In this document: positions 1 through 6,883 of the stretch, piece by piece
Position numbering within the stretch: the stretch's first letter is position 1
How the letters are laid out: every line of letters begins with the position of its first letter
Source: Methanobacteriota archaeon
GTDB lineage: Archaea > Thermoplasmatota > Poseidoniia > Poseidoniales > Poseidoniaceae
Direction: 5' to 3'
Assembly (NCBI GenBank): GCA_018623995.1
Contig: JAAZUV010000009.1
Location: 1-20,603, forward strand
Length of the DNA: 20,603 nt
Position numbers and translations under genes: made by a program
Notes under the pieces: model-generated
Database searches by the model: none
Seen by the model: only the letters and a program-made list of their open reading frames with translations
Told to the model about the DNA's origin: nothing

Positions 1-100
1 CAGACACCATAACCGAGCAGAGGCGCTTGAGGTCTTGAAGTACGCGACGCGCAGATGGGTCAAAGCGCATGCTCTTGAAGGTCGATTCGTTCGCCGAAAC

Positions 101-1198
101 ATGCCTGAACGTATTCCGCTGGCTCGACCTTCGTGGACGGATGAAATGCGCGAAGCTGCCATCAATACATTGGATTCTGGTCGTTGGGTCAAAGGCCCAC
201 AAGGCCGTGCATTCGCAGAAGAATTTGCCGAGTATTGTGGTGTTAAATTCGCATCACCATGCAACAGCGGCTCTGGTGCTCTCATCGCTGCACTGCGTCT
301 TCTTGGAATTGGTCCAGGCGACGAAGTAATTGTTCCGTCGTTGACGTTTATCGCTACAGCAACGTCAGTTTCCATGACTGGAGCAACACCAATTTTTGCT
401 GAAGTTGAGCCTGATTATTGGTGCCTCGATGTTGAAGATGTGAAACTGCGCATCAATTCAAAAACAAAGGGCGTCATTGGCGTCCATTTGTTCGGTCAGT
501 GTTATGGGGTTGAACTCATCGATCTGTGCAAGGAACACAATCTCGCCCTAATCGAAGATGCTGCACAAGCCCATGGCGCGTCCATTGTTTATAGTGGAGC
601 CTCAACCATGGCTGGTGCGCTTGGAACCATTTCTTGCTTCTCGTTCTTCCCTTCCAAGAACGTAGCCGTTGGAGGAGAAGGAGGGATGATTACGTCCGCT
701 GACCCGAAGATTGGAGCCAGAATCAAATCCATTGTTGACCACGGTCGAGATGGTTCGCTGCAGTCTCAAGAAGTTGGAACCAACATGCGTATGTCAGAAG
801 TATTCGCAGCCATTGGTCGTGTGCAATTGAAGCATCTTGACGATTGGCTTGCTCGTCGCCGCTCCAATGCTGCAATACTCAACGAAACGATTGGTTCACA
901 TCCAACGTTGCACGCACCTCAAGTCCGCCCAGATTCTGAACATGCATGGCACCAGTATTGCCTACAAACAGAGAATGTTGAAGCATTTCTTCAACACATG
1001 GCTGCCCATGACATCGACGCACGCAGGATATACCCTGTACCTTGTCACCAGCATCCAGTGTACAAGGATCATCAACAAGCGAACGATGTATTCGCAGTTA
1101 CATCTCAGCTTTCTGAACAACTCGTCTCCATACCAGTCCATCACGGACTAACTGATATTGAATTGGAACGCATCGTTGAAGCGATCAAGAGTTACTGA
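101..1198 (+). CDS. DegT/DnrJ/EryC1/StrS family PLP-dependent sugar aminotransferase
   Basis: Predicted cytosolic PLP enzyme that transaminates a keto-sugar nucleotide, usually for surface-glycan amino sugars. The 365-residue product has the family order: a substrate/PLP segment with SGSGA (56-60), the PLP-ring Asp in EDAAQAHGA (152-160), and the Schiff-base lysine K186 in FFPSKNVAVGGEGG. Length is normal for the family (about 370). The start chosen is the ATG at 101, because MPERIPLARPSW matches the usual N-terminus. However, the frame is open all the way to base 2, with a TTG at 35, so a longer product or a fusion to an upstream domain is possible. The stop overlaps the stop of the convergent CYTH gene by 7 bases. 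The exact sugar substrate cannot be read from the sequence. Confidence 0.9.
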   Translation: MPERIPLARPSWTDEMREAAINTLDSGRWVKGPQGRAFAEEFAEYCGVKFASPCNSGSGALIAALRLLGIGPGDEVIVPSLTFIATATSVSMTGATPIFAEVEPDYWCLDVEDVKLRINSKTKGVIGVHLFGQCYGVELIDLCKEHNLALIEDAAQAHGASIVYSGASTMAGALGTISCFSFFPSKNVAVGGEGGMITSADPKIGARIKSIVDHGRDGSLQSQEVGTNMRMSEVFAAIGRVQLKHLDDWLARRRSNAAILNETIGSHPTLHAPQVRPDSEHAWHQYCLQTENVEAFLQHMAAHDIDARRIYPVPCHQHPVYKDHQQANDVFAVTSQLSEQLVSIPVHHGLTDIELERIVEAIKSY

Positions 1199-1770
1199 CG
1201 AGTGAGCATTCGAGCCAATGAAGCATTTGACCAGCCACGTAAATAGGTCAATTCCATTCCTGCCCATGATGGGATTTCAACCGTAGCATCTTCATCTTCA
1301 AGTTCGACTTCAGCAATGATCAGTCCTGCAAGATTGTTTTCGAACTCATCAATTTCCCAAACAAATCCGTCAGTATTTGTCCAAAGGTAGCGTTTCTTTT
1401 CGATGGAGGGATATTGCGAATCAACAACGATGGATTCTGCGAGATTGCGTTCAATTTCCCATTCAAATTCTGCAGCAGCAGCCCCTTTCCTGGATCCTTT
1501 GAGTGTTAGAAAACAAGAGGAATCAAATTTTCGAATCCTGACCGTCCAGTCCGGTTCCTGAAGAAGCGCCCTACAATCCTCCTTAGTCAACCCAGATACC
1601 AATTGTTTGTTCTTGTACATCACTGCACCATGCTCTGAAGATACGTTGATTCCTTTCTGATCGAGATACCATTGTTTGATTTCAATGCATTCAGTTGATT
1701 CATCGACCCATGGTCGCTCAAATCGCCCATCGATAAGAAAACGTCGCTCGATTTCGACGTTTTCTGGCAT
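1192..1770 (-). CDS. CYTH-domain protein (triphosphate-binding tunnel fold)
   Basis: CYTH proteins bind triphosphates and divalent metal in a beta-barrel tunnel. Members include class IV adenylate cyclases, thiamine triphosphatases and inorganic triphosphatases. The 192-residue product shows the N-terminal signature EIERRF (6-11), paired basic residues VRIRK (77-81), LTLKG (88-92), an acidic strand EFEWEI (101-106), KKRY (125-128), WEIDEF (138-143) and the late acidic strand AEVELEDE (153-160). These are the alternating charged residues that line the tunnel. About 30 extra residues (roughly 42-72) sit between the first barrel strand and VRIRK. The ATG at 1770 has an AAGGATGA Shine-Dalgarno-like stretch just upstream. 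Substrate is not predictable; inorganic tripolyphosphatase or a nucleotide-linked role are both open. It stands alone, convergent to the DegT gene and divergent to the lipoprotein gene. Confidence 0.85.
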   Translation of the reverse strand: MPENVEIERRFLIDGRFERPWVDESTECIEIKQWYLDQKGINVSSEHGAVMYKNKQLVSGLTKEDCRALLQEPDWTVRIRKFDSSCFLTLKGSRKGAAAAEFEWEIERNLAESIVVDSQYPSIEKKRYLWTNTDGFVWEIDEFENNLAGLIIAEVELEDEDATVEIPSWAGMELTYLRGWSNASLARMLTRQ

Positions 1771-1864
1771 GAGTCATCCTTTGGCTTGCACCACATAATC
1801 CTGTCCGAGCGTTCTGTGAACAACTGACCAACTGGTTCATAACCGCGAAACATAACACAAGGCC
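1771..1864. promoter_or_regulatory. Divergent promoter gap between CYTH and lipoprotein genes
   Basis: This 94-base gap separates two genes that start outward. For the plus-strand lipoprotein an AT-rich element (TTCATAA, 1836-1842) lies about 26 bases before the ATG, the archaeal TATA spacing for a near-leaderless transcript. For the minus strand, GATTATGTG (1792-1800, read in reverse) lies at a similar distance from the CYTH ATG. Both boxes are weak matches and are assigned by position. Confidence 0.35.
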
Positions 1865-4099
1865 ATGAACAACAGGATTGTTACATCCTTCGGCCTTGTT
1901 CTCTTGATGCTTACAGCCGGATGTATCGGGAATGTACATGATGAACTGATCACGGAATTGCCCAATGATTGGAGAACCCAAACGAGTCGAACCATTTCGC
2001 AACCGCATCTAGTTCAATTCGACTCATGTTTGAGTATGGAATACGATTTGAAGGCGAGCATTGCTGAGGAATATCGAACGCAGTTGTTGCAAGCCGTGGA
2101 GGAACAGTATTACTACGGCGGGGGAATGTTTGATGATGGAATGGTTGCAGAATCTGCAATGGATGGTGATGCTTCTGCAGGAGCAGCACAGCCCCAAGCG
2201 CGTATTCAAGGTGAAGATTTCAGTGGCACCAACAACCAAGAACAAGGCGTAGATGAAGCAGATTTCATCAAGACGGACGGGTACTACATCTATGCTCTGC
2301 AAGGTTCAACGCTCTCAATTATGGGTGTTCCAGAATACGGTGAAATTGAATTTGCAAGCAACTCTTCCATCGAAGGCTCACCAATTTCTATGATGTTGCG
2401 AGGAGATCGATTGATTGTCCTCTCGAGTTACAATCCTTGGAGCATCGACTCAGAGGACACTCTCTACGAATACCTCCGTTGGGGTGGCGATTACAGTGAG
2501 TGGAGAGTCAATTCATTGACCAAGTACACCACATACAACATCTCTGACAGATCGAGCCCTGAGGTGATTCAGGAACTCTATTTGGAAGGATACAATGTCG
2601 ATGCACGAGAGATTGATGGATCAATTCGCGCCGTTACACACTCATGGCTGAACATTCCTGGTTTGTCGAGTTGGCTGAACATGCCAAGCGCTTACTACGA
2701 ACTCGATTGGGACGATCCACAACGCAGAACCTATCGGGAAATGATTGCCTACGAGACAATTCAGGCGAACCAAGAGGTTCTCGAGTCCATTGCATTGGAA
2801 GAGCTTGTTCCAAAAATCTACCAACGTATTGATGGTCAAATCATCGAGCACGACATGCGTTCTGAACGCTGTGGAAACTTTGCAAAACCAATGGATGGAT
2901 TCAGCCGCGGATTTACCAACATCCTCTCGCTTGATTTGTTTTCAACGACATTTGATTACGAATCAGACCACCTCCTCAGCAACCATCCACTCGTTTACGC
3001 ATCAACAGATGCACTGGTTTTGACTGAAAACGCATGGGATTGGTGGTGGTTCTGGGGCCAAGATGAGGTCGATGATATGACCAACATTCACACCTTCGAT
3101 ATCTCTGTACCAGGAGTCACAACGTACACCGGTTCAGGACGAATTGATGGACAGATTCTAAATCAATTCAGTCTTTCAGAACATGAAGGTGTTTTGCGCG
3201 TTGCGACAACCGTTGGCCAATGGAACCGATGGTGGATGGAGGATCCCGAACCGATGTCCTCGTCGGTCATCACACTCGTTCGTGGCGTCGATCCTCAAAC
3301 GGATCAACAAATCTTGCTCGAATACGGTCGCATCGACGGTATTGCAGAAGGCGAACGCATCTGGTCAGCGCGATTTGTTGAAGACCGTGCTTATCTTGTC
3401 ACTTTCGAACAAATTGACCCGCTTTGGACCATCGATTTGTCGGACCCATCAACACCGACAATCCTTGGCGAACTCGAAGTCCCCGGCGTTTCAACCTACA
3501 TTCATCCACTCCACGATGATATGCTCCTGACCATTGGCATGGGGCCTGCTGGGGAAGATGGATTGGGGCTTGATTGGTCAAGCACACGTCTTTCCACGTT
3601 CAACATCAGCGACTTGACGGAACCAGCTGTGGCTGATACACTGATGCTCTCGCCTGTGGACGATCCTGATAACGGTCGATGGACATGGTCCTACTCTGAG
3701 GCAATGTACGAGCACAAGGCGTTCCAGTACTGGGGGCCAAAGGAAATGCTCGCTGTTCCACTCTCAACCTATCGGTATGTTGAGACTTACAATGAAGATT
3801 GGGGGCATTATCAGTGGAACTACGAATACGTTTCAAAGGCCATCATTGTCAATGTCGATGAAGCGACTGGAAGCATGTCCGTGCATGGGGAAGTGAATCA
3901 TTCCTCCCTCCTCAATCATGAGGAGGTCAATCATTGGTGGGGCGGAGACGAAAACATTCGACGGACCATCTTCATGGGTGATTTCATCTATGCTTTCTCT
4001 GGAGCTGGCATCACCGTTCACAACTTAACGAGCATGGAGTTAACCGATGTTGTAACCTTCGACATCGAATACCCAACGTATGCCTATTACGACAATTAG
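1865..4099 (+). CDS. Secreted lipoprotein with C-terminal beta-propeller domain
   Basis: The 744-residue product begins with a short signal peptide: basic N-terminus, hydrophobic stretch 8-18, and lipobox TAGC with Cys20. It is therefore probably an exported, lipid-anchored protein on the outer face of the membrane. After an acidic, Gly/Ala-rich linker (84-112) comes GVDEADFIKTDG (128-139), the hallmark of the archaeal and bacterial secreted beta-propeller family (Pfam 'Beta_propel'). Repeated propeller-blade strands follow, such as LSIMGVPE, FDISVPG, IDLSDPSTP and FNISDLTEP. It is rich in Trp, Tyr and Asp/Glu, as expected for an extracytoplasmic protein. No catalytic motif is visible; members are thought to act in binding or adhesion. 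It is followed by a 48-base gap with a hairpin before the oxidoreductase gene. Confidence 0.85.
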   Translation: MNNRIVTSFGLVLLMLTAGCIGNVHDELITELPNDWRTQTSRTISQPHLVQFDSCLSMEYDLKASIAEEYRTQLLQAVEEQYYYGGGMFDDGMVAESAMDGDASAGAAQPQARIQGEDFSGTNNQEQGVDEADFIKTDGYYIYALQGSTLSIMGVPEYGEIEFASNSSIEGSPISMMLRGDRLIVLSSYNPWSIDSEDTLYEYLRWGGDYSEWRVNSLTKYTTYNISDRSSPEVIQELYLEGYNVDAREIDGSIRAVTHSWLNIPGLSSWLNMPSAYYELDWDDPQRRTYREMIAYETIQANQEVLESIALEELVPKIYQRIDGQIIEHDMRSERCGNFAKPMDGFSRGFTNILSLDLFSTTFDYESDHLLSNHPLVYASTDALVLTENAWDWWWFWGQDEVDDMTNIHTFDISVPGVTTYTGSGRIDGQILNQFSLSEHEGVLRVATTVGQWNRWWMEDPEPMSSSVITLVRGVDPQTDQQILLEYGRIDGIAEGERIWSARFVEDRAYLVTFEQIDPLWTIDLSDPSTPTILGELEVPGVSTYIHPLHDDMLLTIGMGPAGEDGLGLDWSSTRLSTFNISDLTEPAVADTLMLSPVDDPDNGRWTWSYSEAMYEHKAFQYWGPKEMLAVPLSTYRYVETYNEDWGHYQWNYEYVSKAIIVNVDEATGSMSVHGEVNHSSLLNHEEVNHWWGGDENIRRTIFMGDFIYAFSGAGITVHNLTSMELTDVVTFDIEYPTYAYYDN

Positions 4100-4110
4100 G
4101 CATGGCGAGA

Positions 4111-4139
4111 GGCCAAACCTCAATTGCTGAGGGGTTGCC
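4111..4139 (+). other. Inverted repeat / RNA hairpin between lipoprotein and oxidoreductase genes
   Basis: GGCCAA(4111-4116)/TTGCC(4135-4139) form an outer stem with one bulged C. CCTCA(4118-4122)/TGAGG(4128-4132) form an inner stem around the loop ATTGC. It sits 11 bases after the lipoprotein stop and 8 bases before the next ATG. It has no trailing T-run, so it is more likely an mRNA-end or processing structure than a classical terminator. Confidence 0.4.
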
Positions 4140-4147
4140 CTGAATCT

Positions 4148-5089
4148 ATGTCGCAACGAGTGGGTGTTGTTGGTTGTGGCAGATGGGGATCAAAACATCT
4201 CCGCGCGTTGGAGAAACTCGCTGAGGAAACAGACATCGAATGCATCGTTGCATGCGATGTGCATCCAACCGCCCTTGCACGGATTGAAAACGATCGTATC
4301 TTGTTGCACCATGATCCGTTCACGCTTGTCGAGCAGTTCAACCTCGATTCCGTCATCGTAGCAACACCCAATGAAACCCATTACGATCTCGGAACGATGT
4401 TTCTCAACAAAGGAGTCGATGTCTTTCTTGAGAAGCCAATTGCAACAACGTTTGATGATGCTTCATCACTTGTCTCCACATCCGTTCACGAAGGCAAGAC
4501 CCTCAAGAGCGGTTTCCTACTACGGTTTCATCCGTGCATCGTCGATGCTAGAACCCAAATCCGGTCAGGCAGAATTGGGGCCATTCAAACCATTCGATAT
4601 TCCAAGAACGTACAGCGTCAAGGCGATGAGTCGTCACATGCATTGGACACGTTAGCGATTCATGGAATCGATTTGGCAGAGTTTCTTCTCGATGGACAAA
4701 CCCCCTTGCGGATTTCCGAAGTTGTAGGTTCTCGTACATCTTGTGCATTGACTCTGGAATTTCCAAATCAAGTAGAGATTTCCATCGATGTTGGATGGGA
4801 GGCTGAAGCCGACGTTGCTGAATTGGAAGTAGTCGGGCGAAACGGTAAGATCCTCGTTCAATTGCAGCAACACGAACAATATGATATTCTGAAAGATCAC
4901 TCTACAATCCAATCCGTTGAATCCAATCACACCCCACTCGAAGCTGTTCTTCTTGATTTCCTTCGGCCTGATTCAGCATCTCTCGCAGCCCCGACAGGTT
5001 CCATTCTTCGAACCGTCAAATGCGTTGAGCAGGCTCGTTTGCAATTAACAGCACAAGGACGTTCAAAGACACGAGAATTGAAGAGATGA
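4148..5089 (+). CDS. Gfo/Idh/MocA family NAD(P)-dependent oxidoreductase
   Basis: Predicted cytosolic dehydrogenase acting on a sugar or sugar-nucleotide. The 313-residue product starts with a Rossmann fold (VGVVGCGRWGSKHL, glycine motif at 9-14). It then has ATPNETH (72-78), the near-invariant EKP triad lysine (95-97) and a conserved histidine in HGIDLAEFLL (172-181) in the C-terminal alpha/beta domain. The ATG at 4148 is chosen because it places the glycine motif at the usual distance; a TTG at 4124 would add eight unconserved residues. The last four bases (ATGA) overlap the start of the next gene, implying translational coupling with the small membrane protein. A DegT aminotransferase about 3 kb upstream could share an amino-sugar pathway, but they are not adjacent, so this is inference. 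Confidence 0.88.
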   Translation: MSQRVGVVGCGRWGSKHLRALEKLAEETDIECIVACDVHPTALARIENDRILLHHDPFTLVEQFNLDSVIVATPNETHYDLGTMFLNKGVDVFLEKPIATTFDDASSLVSTSVHEGKTLKSGFLLRFHPCIVDARTQIRSGRIGAIQTIRYSKNVQRQGDESSHALDTLAIHGIDLAEFLLDGQTPLRISEVVGSRTSCALTLEFPNQVEISIDVGWEAEADVAELEVVGRNGKILVQLQQHEQYDILKDHSTIQSVESNHTPLEAVLLDFLRPDSASLAAPTGSILRTVKCVEQARLQLTAQGRSKTRELKR

Positions 5090-5463
5090 ACCGAACTGGG
5101 CCAATCATGAGCCCCGAACGTGTCATGCTCTGGCTCCTTGCCGGCGTCACCATCGCATCTTTTGCAACATGGTTGATTCAAGACTCTGTGCTTGATGCAG
5201 CGGTCACATTTTCGATTCTTTCCGTCATCGTTGCCATGCTCTGGGGAGCAAGTCACTACGAGAAAACCATACGATTGAGCGGGATGAAAAACGGTGGCAT
5301 CCTCAACATCCTCACATTTGTTGCTGTAACTGCAGGACTCACTTATTGGTGCATTTATTTCTACGACTTCCCAGTCGTTGGTTCGATCATCGGTAGCATC
5401 GGAACCAATGCCTACATTTGGTGGACCTTTGGTATGCTTGAACCAGGTACACCGTCCGCATAA
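5086..5463 (+). CDS. Small multi-pass membrane protein, function unknown
   Basis: I do not recognise this 125-residue protein. It has three clear hydrophobic segments, about residues 12-31, 36-58 and 69-91, and a weaker fourth at 94-115 (VVGSIIGSIGTNAYIWWTF). It is therefore an integral membrane protein with three or four spans and very short loops. The ATG at 5086 overlaps the preceding oxidoreductase stop as ATGA, which supports both the start and co-translation; an internal ATG at 5107 is an alternative. The next gene starts 41 bases downstream, so it sits in an apparent operon between a sugar oxidoreductase and an ATPase. No motif points to transport or catalysis. Confidence 0.75.
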   Translation: MNRTGPIMSPERVMLWLLAGVTIASFATWLIQDSVLDAAVTFSILSVIVAMLWGASHYEKTIRLSGMKNGGILNILTFVAVTAGLTYWCIYFYDFPVVGSIIGSIGTNAYIWWTFGMLEPGTPSA

Positions 5464-5504
5464 GTGTGCCAAGTGTCAAAAGCCTCCGACATAACATCAC
5501 TCCG

Positions 5505-6845
5505 ATGGCCAAGCACGGTGAGCATCCTGAACTTCCTTCTGAATTGGAAGAATTGTTGGAAGCAGACGTTCATACCATCTTTCTGAAGGCGGATTGTCTC
5601 CCTCGTGTCAAGCGAGGGACCATTGGTCAACTCAGGTTGGTTGAATTGGAATCAACCGATGCTTGGGACAATCTTCGTTTAGAATCGCTTCAAGAGGCTC
5701 TACGTACTGTAGCGGAGGAGAATCAACACAGGAGCGATTGTTTCCTCGAAATTGACCGAAAGGGTTGCCAGGTCCTTCAGCTCGGAGATTTGAGGGTCAC
5801 CTGTGCAAGCCCGCCATTTTCGGATGCACGGGAAATTACCGTTGTCCGTCCCGTAGCAAAACTCTCACTCAACGACTACAAACTCGATCCGAAGATCGTT
5901 GAGCGTTTGTCCAACCATCATCGCGGTGTTTTCATCTGTGGACGCCCTGGTTCTGGAAAGACAACACTCGCTCAGGCCATTGCTGAATATCTCGATGAAG
6001 ACATCGGCGCCATGGTCAAGACAATGGAAGCACCTCGAGATTTGCAACTTGCTGAACGTATCACACAATACGCTCCGTTGGAAGGAGATTTGGAGAAAAC
6101 CGCAGAAATCATCTTCCTCGTACGTCCTGATTTCGTCATCTTCGATGAAGTTCGACGTGCTCGCGACTTCGAGATCTTTGCTGATGTTCGTCTTGCAGGT
6201 GTAGGGTTGCTTGGTGTTACGCATGCAAACTCTGCACTCGAAGCCATTCAACGGTTAATTGGAAAAGTTGAGTTGGGTCTTGTATCTCAAGTGCTGGATA
6301 CCGTGTTGCACGTTGAATCAGGAAAAATTCAACAGGTTCTCGAATTGAGAATGACTGTCAAGCCTCCATCGGGAATGCAGGAAGAATTGGCTCGACCAGT
6401 CATCGAAGTTGTTGAATTCCCAACAGGTAAGGTGACGCATGAGATGTTTGCCTTCGGTTCTGAACTTGCAGTTGTCCCTGTAACGGAAACGAGTCAGAAG
6501 AAACCACTCCAACAATTGGCGCAGAAACAACTCATTCATACCATTCGACAATGGGCGGGCGTTCACGTTCGAGTCCAATTTACGAGCGATACTGCAGCTA
6601 CTGTTTATGCCCCGAGTAATATGATTTCGACGCTCGTTGGTCGCGGTGGAGACAATGTTCGTGCATTGCAAGATCAACTTGGAGGCTTGCGATTGACCAT
6701 TGAGTCACTCGACGATATGCCCGATTCCGATGATGTTTCAGAACACTCAATTTGGAGTGATGACCAGGATCGAAGAGCGTATCAGAGCCGTGCATATGAG
6801 CAACATGGACGCTCCAAAAAGACACGAAAAGGCCGTCGTCGCTGA
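5505..6845 (+). CDS. PilT/PINc-family ATPase with C-terminal KH domain, lacking the PIN domain
   Basis: The 446-residue product matches the ATPase part of the archaeal PIN-ATPase-KH family (COG1855-like, usually about 600 residues). It has the lead-in TIFLKADCLPRVKRG (24-38), which in relatives follows the N-terminal PIN nuclease domain. It also has Walker A GRPGSGKTT (146-154), Walker B PDFVIFDE (208-215), a secretion-ATPase-like His in GVTHAN (237-242) and a KH-type RNA-binding module with VGRGG (378-382). The tail is basic (SKKTRKGRRR). The PIN domain is absent: the protein begins almost at the lead-in, and the gene just upstream encodes a membrane protein. The ATG at 5505 is preferred over a GTG at 5466, which adds only 13 residues. 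Likely role: ATP-driven RNA binding or remodelling. Confidence 0.85.
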   Translation: MAKHGEHPELPSELEELLEADVHTIFLKADCLPRVKRGTIGQLRLVELESTDAWDNLRLESLQEALRTVAEENQHRSDCFLEIDRKGCQVLQLGDLRVTCASPPFSDAREITVVRPVAKLSLNDYKLDPKIVERLSNHHRGVFICGRPGSGKTTLAQAIAEYLDEDIGAMVKTMEAPRDLQLAERITQYAPLEGDLEKTAEIIFLVRPDFVIFDEVRRARDFEIFADVRLAGVGLLGVTHANSALEAIQRLIGKVELGLVSQVLDTVLHVESGKIQQVLELRMTVKPPSGMQEELARPVIEVVEFPTGKVTHEMFAFGSELAVVPVTETSQKKPLQQLAQKQLIHTIRQWAGVHVRVQFTSDTAATVYAPSNMISTLVGRGGDNVRALQDQLGGLRLTIESLDDMPDSDDVSEHSIWSDDQDRRAYQSRAYEQHGRSKKTRKGRRR

Positions 6846-6883
6846 GAAGGAGACTTCTTGAGGAACGGTCACGCCCGTGAATC

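Noticed and set aside
5466..5504. GTG start for the ATPase-KH protein
   Set aside because: It adds only 13 unconserved residues and cannot supply the missing PIN domain.
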